Part shown: piece by piece, positions 48,347-57,178 of the stretch | Layout: each line of letters starts with the position of its first letter | Position numbering within the stretch: the stretch's first letter is position 1 | From: Nitrospira japonica | GTDB taxonomy: Bacteria > Nitrospirota > Thermodesulfovibrionia > UBA6902 | Direction: 5' to 3' | Assembly (NCBI GenBank): GCA_020723105.1 | Contig: DYJL01000004.1 | Span: 1-64,000 of the forward strand | Length of the DNA stretch: 64,000 nt | Notes under the pieces: generated by a model | Databases searched by the model: none | The model's input: the letters and a program-made list of their open reading frames with translations, nothing else | What the model was told of the DNA's origin: nothing | Position numbers and translations under genes: made by a program

Positions 48347-49083
48347 AGGCATTTCTCCTTGCTGCCGGAGAGGGCACACGACTAAGACCATTGACATTAG
48401 AGACACCTAAATGTCTGGTCCCGATTTGTGGAAGACCATTAATAGAATATTGGTTTGACCTCTTTGAACTCTACGGTATAGACGAGATTCTTATCAATAC
48501 GTCATATCTTGCAGATAAAGTCAGGAGTTATATCAAAAACAATTCACGAGCTTTAACAGTTTATATGACATATGAAGATATCCTTCTCGGAAGCGGCGGC
48601 ACATTAAAGAAGAATTGGGATTTTGTAAAAGGCGAAGATTCTTTTTTTGTTTTATACGCCGACAATCTGACTAATATAAATTTAGACAAGATGATGAAAT
48701 TTCATAGTGATAAAGGGAAAGATTTTACATTAGCTCTTTTTAAAGTCATGAATCCTCGTGAATGCGGCATTGTTGAATTAGATGAATTCTCAACTATTGT
48801 TTCTTTTACTGAAAAACCCAAAAACCCTGTCTCAGATTTGGCCTTTGCCGGCATTATGCTGGGCAATCAGAGCTTGGCAAGCTATTTCCCAGATAAAGAA
48901 ATATTTGACCTTGGCTATAATGTTTTGCCGTACATTGTAAAAAATGCAGCAGGATATGTTATGAGAGAATACTTGCTCGACATTGGAAATATCGAGAAGT
49001 TAAAACAAGCAGAACATCATGTAAGGAACAAAATATTTAAATCGGAGAATTGTTTTCAGCGAGATAATCATGGTGTTCGATGA
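48343..49083 (+). CDS. Sugar-1-phosphate nucleotidyltransferase (HddC-like)
   Basis: A 246-residue enzyme with LLAAGEGTRLRPLT and the lysine-bearing ETPKCLVPI, then FFVLYADNLTN for metal binding. It activates a sugar-1-phosphate with an NTP. Together with the HddA-like kinase (50320) and GmhA-like isomerase (59671) it fits GDP-D-glycero-D-manno-heptose synthesis. RmlA- or glucose-1-phosphate-type activity is an alternative. It begins with GTG and overlaps the SDR gene by 4 bp. Confidence 0.85.
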   Translation: MKAFLLAAGEGTRLRPLTLETPKCLVPICGRPLIEYWFDLFELYGIDEILINTSYLADKVRSYIKNNSRALTVYMTYEDILLGSGGTLKKNWDFVKGEDSFFVLYADNLTNINLDKMMKFHSDKGKDFTLALFKVMNPRECGIVELDEFSTIVSFTEKPKNPVSDLAFAGIMLGNQSLASYFPDKEIFDLGYNVLPYIVKNAAGYVMREYLLDIGNIEKLKQAEHHVRNKIFKSENCFQRDNHGVR

Positions 49084-49089
49084 CTCTTT

Positions 49090-50196
49090 ATGGAATATTT
49101 TTTTTGGGGGTCGTCAATTACCGGAAACCAAATGACTTTGAGTAATAAAATTGATAAAGCTTATGGTCAAGACAGATTGCTTTCATTGGATTTTGTAAAA
49201 GGTGTCGGCATTATTCTTGTTGCATGGGGACATGCTGATATGAAGTTGGATCCGATTTTTTTTGAACGTAATCTGAAGCTTATAAATGAAATAATATATT
49301 CTTTTCATATACCTCTTTTTTTTATTGTTTCCGGAGCATTGATGACGAGGTCTTTTGGCAGTGCCGGCTTTGATGGAAATGTGTATTTGAAGAAAATTAC
49401 TTCTACAGTTCTGTTTCCGTTTCTCTCATTATGCATTATTTTTGGCATTGTTAATGTCTTGATGCCCCAATCATTTTATGCTACTCCCAGTATAAAAGAA
49501 ATGCTGATGGCGACACTGTTTATGCAATCGCATATTCAGTTTATGCCGTCTCCTCCTTTATGGTTTTTATTCACATTGTTTTTATCGGCGCTCATAACTT
49601 ATCTCTTGGTTATGAAATTAAAAATGGACAAGTATTCGTTGCTTATGGTATCCGTGTTACTTGCACTTGCTCATCCTTATTGGTATCACGTGGAGATAAT
49701 GGGCTTACGTAGATTTTTACAGAATTACGAATTTTTTGTAGTGGGATATATTCTGTCCAGTCAAATTATGAACAAGAATATAAAAGTCACAAATTATCTC
49801 CTGATACTGTTAGTAGTTTGCTGGTTATTGCCGGTTGTATTTAAAGGTGTTTATAATGTGTTCCTACATTTCATCACTGGAGTTGCCGGTAGTTTATTTA
49901 TCATTTTTCTAAGTAATAGAATGAACCATTCACGGGAGCACTTTTTATATAAATATTTTTATAAATGTGGTGAATTTTCAATGTTGATTTTTGTATTTCA
50001 TATGCCAGTATATGTTATTGCAAAGAAGATTGTATATGCTCTTCGATTGTCTTCCAGTTATTCAGGATTATTTATAATGATAGTATCGGGGGTTATTATC
50101 CCCTTAATTATAGGAAGAATTATTGGCTACAATGAAATCCTTTATAAATTAATATTCTGGAGAAATCCTAAACGGTCGCTGGTTGTTGAATCATAG
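49090..50196 (+). CDS. Acyltransferase family 3 membrane protein (OafA/WecH-like)
   Basis: A 368-residue protein with about ten hydrophobic helices. LLSLDFVKGVGIILVAWGHA near the start contains the conserved His of acyltransferase family 3, and SFHIPLFFIVSGAL is also typical. Such enzymes O-acetylate or otherwise acylate surface glycans from acyl-CoA. The conserved part begins after residue 25. ATG 49132 (MTLSNKID) is a plausible alternative start, since neither ATG has a good ribosome site. Confidence 0.85.
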   Translation: MEYFFWGSSITGNQMTLSNKIDKAYGQDRLLSLDFVKGVGIILVAWGHADMKLDPIFFERNLKLINEIIYSFHIPLFFIVSGALMTRSFGSAGFDGNVYLKKITSTVLFPFLSLCIIFGIVNVLMPQSFYATPSIKEMLMATLFMQSHIQFMPSPPLWFLFTLFLSALITYLLVMKLKMDKYSLLMVSVLLALAHPYWYHVEIMGLRRFLQNYEFFVVGYILSSQIMNKNIKVTNYLLILLVVCWLLPVVFKGVYNVFLHFITGVAGSLFIIFLSNRMNHSREHFLYKYFYKCGEFSMLIFVFHMPVYVIAKKIVYALRLSSSYSGLFIMIVSGVIIPLIIGRIIGYNEILYKLIFWRNPKRSLVVES

Positions 50197-50319
50197 TTCA
50201 CACCGAATAGGGCAGAATATTATAAGATGTTAATAGAGTAACACGATAGAATTATATCAATTGCAACCAATAAGAATCTCTTTTAATGAACTACTTTCAA
50301 ATCAGGAGGATTTAAATTA

Positions 50320-51309
50320 ATGGTTATTTCTCAAACGCCTTTAAGAGTTAGTTTTGTGGGAGGAGGTACGGATCTGAAATCATTTTATCGTCTTGAAGAT
50401 GGCATGGTTCTAAGCACGGCCATAGATAAATACGTTTATGTAATTGTAAAAGGAAGATTTGATGAAAAAATATACATTAACTATAGCATAAAAGAAATTG
50501 TTGACGATGTATCAGAAGTAAAACATGACCTGGTGCGGGAAGCAATGAAAAAAACCGGCGTAGTAAGAGGAGTTGAAATAACTACATTAGCCGATATACC
50601 TTCTGAAGGATCAGGGCTTGGATCTTCCAGTAGTGTTACCGTAGGACTTTTAAATGCTTTGTACAATTATGCTGGAATTCAGGTTACATCAGAACGGATT
50701 GCTAAGGAAGCATGTGAAATTGAAATTGATATCTGCAATAAACCTATAGGCAAGCAGGATCAGTATATAGCGGCATATGGAGGCATAAATAAAATTATTT
50801 TCCATCCGGATGAATCAGTATCGGTTTCCAGCTTACCCGTTTTTAACAGCAGTCTTTTGAGACTTGGGTCTAATTTGCTTCTATATTATACGAATAAGAC
50901 AAGAAGTGCTGACACGATTCTTGCCAAACAGAAGAAGAGCACCGATGACAAACGTGATATATTGAGATCCATGAGGAACCTGGTCCCGAAATTGGAAGAA
51001 TTTCTTGTGGATGGTAAGTTTGACAAGCTTGGCGTACTGCTCCATGAAAATTGGCTTTTAAAGAAATCATTGGTTAGCACTATATCAAGCTCTGATATTG
51101 ATAAAATTTATCAGCAGGCAATAGAAGCTGGAGCACTCGGTGGTAAATTGTGTGGAGCCGGTGGAGGGGGTTTTCTTTTGCTTTATGTGCCAAAGACTAA
51201 GCATGATGCAGTCCGCTCTGTATTGAAGGACTATCGTGAACTGCCTTTCATGCTGGATCCTTACGGGAGCAGAATAATTTTTAATGTGAGAAGCTACTCG
51301 ATAAAATAG
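50320..51309 (+). CDS. GHMP kinase, D-glycero-D-manno-heptose-7-phosphate kinase-like
   Basis: A 329-residue GHMP kinase. ISQTPLRVSFVGGGTDL opens the fold, GSGLGSSSSVTVG is the ATP phosphate loop, and GGKLCGAGGGGFLLLY is the third motif. It matches the HddA (heptose 7-phosphate kinase) and fucose/sugar kinase branch. The HddC-like transferase and GmhA-like isomerase nearby support heptose. A strong AGGAGG with spacing seven precedes ATG 50320. The phosphatase GmhB is not in the window. Confidence 0.88.
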   Translation: MVISQTPLRVSFVGGGTDLKSFYRLEDGMVLSTAIDKYVYVIVKGRFDEKIYINYSIKEIVDDVSEVKHDLVREAMKKTGVVRGVEITTLADIPSEGSGLGSSSSVTVGLLNALYNYAGIQVTSERIAKEACEIEIDICNKPIGKQDQYIAAYGGINKIIFHPDESVSVSSLPVFNSSLLRLGSNLLLYYTNKTRSADTILAKQKKSTDDKRDILRSMRNLVPKLEEFLVDGKFDKLGVLLHENWLLKKSLVSTISSSDIDKIYQQAIEAGALGGKLCGAGGGGFLLLYVPKTKHDAVRSVLKDYRELPFMLDPYGSRIIFNVRSYSIK

Positions 51310-51337
51310 CTTGTTTATAGAAGACAAAATTAACGTT

Positions 51338-52711
51338 ATGTACAAGAATATCATCAGGTTGTGGCTTACTGCCATCCTTCTTTTTTTGCCATTTCAGGAT
51401 GCTATTTATAGAATAAGTTTCTTTTATCAAATTGAATTAGGAAAATATATCAATAGAATTGATGAGATTACAGTAATAATATTTACCCCCCTGGCGCTGA
51501 TAGAAATCTATAGAAAAAGAGAATTCATTAATCGGCCTTTTTTGCTTCTGTTGTTTTCTATTCTTTCTCTAAGTCTTCACGGACTTGTTTCAGGCTTGAT
51601 AAATAATAATTCTCTTGCTTCTACTATTCACGGTACATTTGACTATATTAAATATTTAGTTGTTTTTTTTATTTATGCCGCATTTTTTCACGAGCCTGAT
51701 GATGTTAAAAAAATTTTTAAATCATTAGTAGCAATTGCTGTTTTTTTTGGAATAGTAGCATTTATTCAGGAAGCCTGGGCAATTGGTAATAAATATATTC
51801 TTAAAAAAGCTTACGAGGATATCTTCTATCTTGAAATTGACCAGATCTTTAATATAAAGCAAAATGTAAATGATACCGTACCTACCTGGAGATTTGGCAT
51901 GGTCAGGACTCCAGCCTTGATGGCTAATCACAATATGTTAGGCTCATATTGTCTTTTCATACTTACCATTTATTTTTGCTTCAAAAGAAAGACAAATCCT
52001 TTTATTTTGTCTACTCTGTTATTTGGTATCGTTGGAAGTATTTCAAGAACAGTCTATACGAGTTTCTTATTTATGATAGGATTACAGATTTTCAGAGGAA
52101 GAAAGTGGTTATTATTGTTTCTTATTCCTGCCATACTGGCCATTCTGACATTTAGCAGTAAATATAGTTTTAACATCCTGAATGTTATGGAGTCTGTAGA
52201 AGCATATACGTCGAACAGCGAGGAAGCATCAGGAACTCCTACAGGAATGATTACTTACAGAAGACATATGAGAGACAAAGCTATTGAGATATGGAAGGAT
52301 CATGTTATATGGGGAGTAGGCCCTGCAATGTATGGAGGGCTTGCTGTAAAATATAATTCGCCTGTGCTTGAATATGATAGATACCGGATTGCCCCTATTG
52401 CTGTATATTACCTGAAAGCATGGGGGACTATTGACCAGTTCTGGCCTCAGGTTCTTGCTGAGTTAGGAGTAATAGGTATTCTGATTTTCGTCTGGTTCTT
52501 TATTTCATTGGCTGTTTTACTCTTTTTGTTCAGAAAAAGAGCTCCATCAGATGAAATGAAAAATCTGTTTGAAGGATTCATGATATTTTATGTTGTTATG
52601 CTGATTTCTACTTTTGCAAATACCCTAAACTTTACACCTGTAATCTTTCCTTATTATGCATTAATTGGCATTGCATCGGGTTATATTGGCAGGTTGTCTT
52701 CGGTTAGATAA
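51338..52711 (+). CDS. O-antigen ligase/polymerase-like membrane protein 2
   Basis: About 457 residues with ten or more membrane helices. A long external loop holds ITYRRHMRDKAIEIWKDH and WGVGPAMYGG, the pattern of Wzy_C-type ligases and polymerases. I use ATG 51338; a TTG nine codons earlier is in frame. The stop overlaps the start of the next gene as TAATG. With the protein at 36086 this makes two polymer-joining enzymes in one locus. Confidence 0.86.
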   Translation: MYKNIIRLWLTAILLFLPFQDAIYRISFFYQIELGKYINRIDEITVIIFTPLALIEIYRKREFINRPFLLLLFSILSLSLHGLVSGLINNNSLASTIHGTFDYIKYLVVFFIYAAFFHEPDDVKKIFKSLVAIAVFFGIVAFIQEAWAIGNKYILKKAYEDIFYLEIDQIFNIKQNVNDTVPTWRFGMVRTPALMANHNMLGSYCLFILTIYFCFKRKTNPFILSTLLFGIVGSISRTVYTSFLFMIGLQIFRGRKWLLLFLIPAILAILTFSSKYSFNILNVMESVEAYTSNSEEASGTPTGMITYRRHMRDKAIEIWKDHVIWGVGPAMYGGLAVKYNSPVLEYDRYRIAPIAVYYLKAWGTIDQFWPQVLAELGVIGILIFVWFFISLAVLLFLFRKRAPSDEMKNLFEGFMIFYVVMLISTFANTLNFTPVIFPYYALIGIASGYIGRLSSVR

Positions 52712-53943
52712 TGTTGCTTAATAAGCATAGGACAAGATTTCTACCTCTTTTATTGCTTTATATCTTTATAGTCTTAACAATAGCGACGAATACATTTGAA
52801 GGCGATGAAGAGCGTTATGTTAATTTTGCGCATAATCTGACTCATGGTTACTATTCTCCTGTGAACGATGTATATCTCTGGAATGGCCCTGGTTATCCCA
52901 TAATTTTAGCTCCCTTTGTTTTGCTAAAGCTCCCTTTGTTAATAGCAAAGCTATTAAATGCCTTGTTGTTATTTGGGGCAGTTTTTTATTTTTATAAAAC
53001 CCTCTTATTTTATGGTAAAGAAAAGTACGCGATGTTCCTTTCATATTTATTAGGTATCTATCCGCCATATTTAATATATCTTCATTTGCTGCTTACCGAA
53101 ATATTAAGTATTTTCTTGATTTGTGGTTTTATGTTTCATCTCTGCAAATTATATTATGATGGTAAAAACCTCAAGTCCCATCTTTTTTTTGCATCATTTT
53201 ATTTAGCTTATCTGGTATTGACCAAGATATTCTTTGCATATGTTATCCTTGCAGGGATTCTATTTTTCCTCGCATTATATTTCTGGAAGAGAAAAAGTGG
53301 AACTAAAAAGGCACTTCTAATTTATTTATTTGCTCTTGTTTTTTGTTTGCCATACCTGTTTTATACGTATTCTTTAACAAATAAAATATTCTACTGGGGG
53401 AGTTCTGGCGGACAAAGCCTTTACTGGATGTCTACACCTTATGGGAATGAATTTGGTGATTGGCATGATTTCGATACTATCGGTAGCAACCCAAATCTTG
53501 AGAAATATCAAAAATTTTCTGATGAGCTTAATAGCATTTCCAGTATTCAAAGAGATGACAGGCTGAAAAAGGAAGCTATTAGAAATATTACTCAGAATCC
53601 TGTTAAATATTTGAATAATTTGGCGGCAAATATCGGGCGCATGTTATTTAATTATCCATATTCATATACTTACCAGAAGATGAGCACATATTTCTATATT
53701 ATCCCTAATATGTTTATCGTAGTATTTAGCATTATATGTCTGTGCCCGTATTACATATACAGAAGGTTGATTCCCGGAGAAGTCCACTATTTGATTATTT
53801 TCTTCCTCTTTTCTTTTTGGGGAAGTTCTCTTGTGAGTGCATATCCCAGACAGTTTACGATACTTGTTCCAATTTTAATCTTATGGATGGTATCTGTACT
53901 CACACGAACTATAAAAGTCGAATTGAAAGATATTTTTATATAA
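52711..53943 (+). CDS. Membrane glycosyltransferase, GT-C (ArnT/PMT-like)
   Basis: A 410-residue multi-pass protein. TFEGDEERYVNFAHNL carries the acidic Asp-Glu pair expected in the first extracytoplasmic loop of GT-C enzymes, and NGPGYPIILAPFVLL follows. Such enzymes transfer a sugar from a polyprenyl-phosphate carrier on the outer face of the membrane, consistent with the DPM1-like gene at 16232. It overlaps the previous stop by one base. Donor and acceptor are unknown. Confidence 0.78.
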   Translation: MLLNKHRTRFLPLLLLYIFIVLTIATNTFEGDEERYVNFAHNLTHGYYSPVNDVYLWNGPGYPIILAPFVLLKLPLLIAKLLNALLLFGAVFYFYKTLLFYGKEKYAMFLSYLLGIYPPYLIYLHLLLTEILSIFLICGFMFHLCKLYYDGKNLKSHLFFASFYLAYLVLTKIFFAYVILAGILFFLALYFWKRKSGTKKALLIYLFALVFCLPYLFYTYSLTNKIFYWGSSGGQSLYWMSTPYGNEFGDWHDFDTIGSNPNLEKYQKFSDELNSISSIQRDDRLKKEAIRNITQNPVKYLNNLAANIGRMLFNYPYSYTYQKMSTYFYIIPNMFIVVFSIICLCPYYIYRRLIPGEVHYLIIFFLFSFWGSSLVSAYPRQFTILVPILILWMVSVLTRTIKVELKDIFI

Positions 53944-53952
53944 TATTAGTTT

Positions 53953-54684
53953 ATGAATCATGAAGGCCCAAGAATTCCACCATTACTATCATGGCTTTTC
54001 CCCTATAAACGGAAGGGCTTATCTATTGATACACAATCTTCTCTGAAATATTATGTGTTTCAGAATAAAATTTCCTTAACAATCATTAACTGGCTTTTTC
54101 AGGGTATGAGGAGTATGGGGGCAGCAGATCTTGTTGGAAAGGTCTTATTAGAGATTATTTTATTCTCTATCTCCTTTGTAATATTAGAGGGTCTGATAGT
54201 GTATCGAATAATTATAGCGTTAATAGTAGCACATACAATCAACTGGATGATAAATGCACACTTTTGGGACGTTGGAAGGTTTATTGGGATAACCCGTACT
54301 CCGCCTGATCGGTTTTTCCCCTATCTTAGAAAAGTTATGGACAATGTTAATGATACTAATTCAATTGTTGCTGTAATTGTGATTGGTGGTATTTCGCGTA
54401 ATGCCGGGTTTAAGGAAACTTCGGATGTAGATATGATATTTATTAAAGAGAAGGGAGTTAAGAATGCAACAATCTCGGTCCTTGTGACAGTGCGGGAAAG
54501 GGCAAAAGCATTTATTACTAAATTCCCTTTACATCTTGAACTTTATGACAGTATGAGTTTGGTAAAACACAGAACTGATGAGGTTCCTATAGTATTAAAG
54601 GATGTTGGTGACATAGTTAAAACATATTATAAGAAAGCTGGTCATAGGACAGCAAACTTAGACGACTACGATAGACAGTTCTAA
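53953..54684 (+). CDS. Membrane-anchored nucleotidyltransferase-fold protein of unknown function
   Basis: A 243-residue protein with two strongly hydrophobic segments (about 63-82 and 84-101), followed by a predicted DNA-polymerase-beta-like domain. Its IGGISRNAGFKETSDVDMIF at 144-163 matches the GG.S.......SD.D pattern of MNT-type transferases: Gly145-Gly146, Ser148, Arg149, then Asp158 and Asp160. Such domains transfer nucleotides, but the membrane anchor and glycan setting are unusual. It starts 10 bp after the GT-C gene and precedes the Alg14-like gene by 36 bp. I know no named family. Confidence 0.65.
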   Translation: MNHEGPRIPPLLSWLFPYKRKGLSIDTQSSLKYYVFQNKISLTIINWLFQGMRSMGAADLVGKVLLEIILFSISFVILEGLIVYRIIIALIVAHTINWMINAHFWDVGRFIGITRTPPDRFFPYLRKVMDNVNDTNSIVAVIVIGGISRNAGFKETSDVDMIFIKEKGVKNATISVLVTVRERAKAFITKFPLHLELYDSMSLVKHRTDEVPIVLKDVGDIVKTYYKKAGHRTANLDDYDRQF

Positions 54685-54719
54685 CTTCTAACACATCAAT
54701 ATAAAAGTGCATAAAGTTA

Positions 54720-55199
54720 ATGGGTGAAGAGAAAGGTAAAATTAAAATTTGTATTGCTTGTTCAGGTGGCGGCCATTTTTCTGAAGCCCTGAAGGCCACG
54801 GAAAAACTTAAATGTGAAAAATATTATGTAACCTACTACAATTCAGCAACACAGGAGTTCTCCAGAAAAAACAGAGTATACTTCATTACACATCCACGTC
54901 ATTGTTTTTTTATTCTCAGGTTGTTTTTATTTATTAGAAATATTATTGAATCTTTATTTGTTTTGCTTAAAGAAAAACCGGACCTGATTATCTCAACAGG
55001 GGCAGATGTTGCCGTAGCTACATGTATAAGCGGGAAACTTTTTGGCAAAAAACTAATATATATCGAATCAGGAGGATATGTCACATCTAAATCTGTTTCT
55101 GGCCGGATAATTTACCCATTTGCTGATTTGTTTATTGTTCAATGGGAACCAGCCCTGAAGAATTTTCCAAGGGCAACGTATGGCGGGCCTTTATTTTGA
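54720..55199 (+). CDS. Alg14/PssD-like glycosyltransferase anchor subunit
   Basis: A 159-residue protein. CIACSGGGHFSEALKA opens the Alg14-type N-terminal GT-B half, IISTGADVAVATCISGKLFG is the middle motif and IYIESGGYVTSKSVSGRIIY the end. Alg14-like proteins (PssD in rhizobia, Cps14F in pneumococcus) recruit the catalytic Alg13-like half, encoded next. Its stop overlaps the probable start of that partner. Confidence 0.88.
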   Translation: MGEEKGKIKICIACSGGGHFSEALKATEKLKCEKYYVTYYNSATQEFSRKNRVYFITHPRHCFFILRLFLFIRNIIESLFVLLKEKPDLIISTGADVAVATCISGKLFGKKLIYIESGGYVTSKSVSGRIIYPFADLFIVQWEPALKNFPRATYGGPLF

Positions 55200-55675
55200 T
55201 TTTTGTATCTGCAGGCACACAAGAGAAACCATTCAACCGCTTAATTGAAGGTGTGGATAAAATCGCCGATTTGGCCGGTGAACGAGTTTTGGCTCAGATA
55301 GGTTATGCAACGTATCTTCCTAAGAAATGTGAATATTTTAGGTTCTGCAGCCGTGAAGAAATGTTATCTCATATTAACGCTGCAAGTATGGTCATTGCTC
55401 AGTCTGGATTTGGAATTATTGGTGATTCTATAAAATTGATGAAACCTTTAATATTAGTGCCCCGTGAGTTAAGGTTCGGAGAAGCGATAGATAAACAGTA
55501 TGAATTAGCCGAGTATCTTGCAAGCAGACATGAGTCAATTATTTGTATAAGAAATATAGAGCTCATGGCCGGTGCTGTTAGAAAAATAAGAAACTCCCAT
55601 GTTGATTATAATTACAAGACGGTTATCCCTGATTTAATTGATAGCTTTATTACGCAGGTATTTTATTCAGGATAA
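55196..55675 (+). CDS. Alg13/PssE-like glycosyltransferase catalytic subunit
   Basis: A protein of about 159 residues for the donor-binding half of the split transferase. IFVSAGTQEKPFNRLIEGVD is the standard Alg13 N-terminus, and HINAASMVIAQSGFGIIGDS with LILVPRELRFGEAIDKQ is the UDP-sugar site. I choose TTG 55196, which puts IFVSAGT at residue 2 and overlaps the alg14 stop by 4 bp. A longer frame from ATG 55142 would add 18 residues unlike the family. It pairs with the gene before it, and the stop is four bases before the next start. Confidence 0.88.
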   Translation: MIFVSAGTQEKPFNRLIEGVDKIADLAGERVLAQIGYATYLPKKCEYFRFCSREEMLSHINAASMVIAQSGFGIIGDSIKLMKPLILVPRELRFGEAIDKQYELAEYLASRHESIICIRNIELMAGAVRKIRNSHVDYNYKTVIPDLIDSFITQVFYSG

Positions 55676-55678
55676 TGA

Positions 55679-56470
55679 ATGGACTTATCAATTGTACTCG
55701 TGAGTCATAATCAGAAGGAACTGATAAAAAAATATCTGCCTTCCCTGTATACAGTCCCAACTTCTGCAGCATTCGAGGTTTTATTGATAGATAACACATG
55801 TGCTGACGGAACTGCTGATTGGGTCGGTAGGAATTTTCCACAGGTTAGAATTATCCGTAATGATGTCAGGAAGTCATACGCAGAGAACATGAACCTGGGA
55901 ATGCGTTCATTGCAAAAGGGTCGCTATTTTGTCGTACTGAATCCTGATATTGAATGTTTGCCGTCTCTATGGGATGTGGCGGTTAAGTTTATGGATAACA
56001 ATCTTGACGTCGGTTTAATAGGCCCTCAGCTTCTAAATCCTGACCTGACAGTTCAGCCGTCTTGCCGGAGATTTCAAACCCCTTTGACTATGTTAATACG
56101 CGGACTGCATCTTGATGGCATTTTAGGAAAGTTCGAGGCGATGCGGCAGTACTTAATGATGGATTATGATCATAAGACTGTAATTGATGTAGATTGGGTA
56201 ACAGGGGCTTTGATGATTGTTCGACGTGAAGCTATTACCAAAGTTGGCGGGATGGATGAGAGATATGAAATGGCATATTCAGAGGATCAGGACTGGTGCT
56301 GCAGAATGTGGCGTGCGGGATGGCGTGTCTGTTATGTTCCACAGGCTAAAGCAATCCATGATCATCAGCGGGAAGGCATACGTAAGCCATGGAGTAAAAT
56401 GGCACGTGCTCAATTAGTAAATGCAATTCGAATGTTTCAGAAATTTAATTGGAAATTGAGTCGTTCATAG
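55679..56470 (+). CDS. Family 2 glycosyltransferase (rhamnosyltransferase/WbbL-like)
   Basis: A 263-residue GT-A enzyme: IVLVSHNQKELIKKYLPSL, LIDNTCADGTADW, VLNPDIECLP (metal binding) and DVDWVTGALMIVRREA, with SEDQDWCCRMWRAGW as the late acceptor/base motif. It resembles dTDP-rhamnosyl transferases, in line with the rhamnose-4-epimerase-like gene at 47234, but other deoxysugars are possible. It is the last gene of the long plus-strand run and ends 27 bp before a convergent gene. Confidence 0.9.
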   Translation: MDLSIVLVSHNQKELIKKYLPSLYTVPTSAAFEVLLIDNTCADGTADWVGRNFPQVRIIRNDVRKSYAENMNLGMRSLQKGRYFVVLNPDIECLPSLWDVAVKFMDNNLDVGLIGPQLLNPDLTVQPSCRRFQTPLTMLIRGLHLDGILGKFEAMRQYLMMDYDHKTVIDVDWVTGALMIVRREAITKVGGMDERYEMAYSEDQDWCCRMWRAGWRVCYVPQAKAIHDHQREGIRKPWSKMARAQLVNAIRMFQKFNWKLSRS

Positions 56471-56497
56471 TTTGCAGGCAGAATATACATCAGGAAG

Positions 56498-57172
56498 TTA
56501 TAGTTGCTTATTGTCAGCAATTGCTTCCTTAACTTTTAAAACAGTGTCATTAAAGTTGTTATTTTCAATTATTCTGAGATTCAATCTATTCATTATAATT
56601 TGATATGCCTTATATTTAAGATCATAATCTTCGTCGTCTAATAATACCTCCGGTTTCCTCCTTATAATCTCTTCCTTCTCCACTGTAAAAAGTATTAGTG
56701 GAGTATCTTTGGGTATCAATCTTAAAAACAGTTTTGCAATCTTCTTGTCTAACATGTTTAAGTCTTTTGTTTCTATCATGAAATCTGCCAATATGTCATA
56801 GACAAACTTATCACAAAAGATGACACAATCTGTAAACTTTAGCGGTATCCAGACTTTTATTATGTATGCGGTAAGAGTGTCAATAAAATGTAAGTACTGT
56901 ACAAGAAAGGCTATGAATTTTGATTTATGAAAGTCATGAACGCTAATTATTCTGTTACCTCTTCTTTCCCTTCTGGTAAGTCCGATAATTCTGCAAAGAA
57001 AAAGGATGGGTTTTGTAAAAAAATAATTGAACCTTAACCAGACTTTTCTTGCGTTTATGCCTTTTTTCTGATATTCATTAATTAACAGATCAATGACTGT
57101 TGATTTGCCGCTGCCATCCACACCAGTAAAATAAATAAAGCGGGGAGATATGTTGTGTTGCTCGTTATTCAT
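56498..57172 (-). CDS. Thymidylate-kinase-like P-loop kinase
   Basis: A 224-residue P-loop protein with TGVDGSGKSTVIDLL (Walker A at 17-24). DCVIFCDKFVYDILADF resembles the DR(Y/F) region of thymidylate kinases, but the dTMP-specific motifs are weak, and Lys-Phe stands where the usual Arg-Tyr is expected. Several polysaccharide loci carry a similar protein next to an APH-like kinase. It is probably a small-molecule or sugar kinase and not the housekeeping Tmk. It forms a minus-strand unit with the next two genes. Confidence 0.72.
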   Translation of the reverse strand: MNNEQHNISPRFIYFTGVDGSGKSTVIDLLINEYQKKGINARKVWLRFNYFFTKPILFLCRIIGLTRRERRGNRIISVHDFHKSKFIAFLVQYLHFIDTLTAYIIKVWIPLKFTDCVIFCDKFVYDILADFMIETKDLNMLDKKIAKLFLRLIPKDTPLILFTVEKEEIIRRKPEVLLDDEDYDLKYKAYQIIMNRLNLRIIENNNFNDTVLKVKEAIADNKQL

Positions 57173-57178
57173 CTTAAT

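Noticed and set aside
52908-52940. 13-bp direct repeat AGCTCCCTTTGTT in the GT-C gene
   Set aside because: It lies within a hydrophobic coding stretch and encodes different residues in the two copies. It is probably chance.
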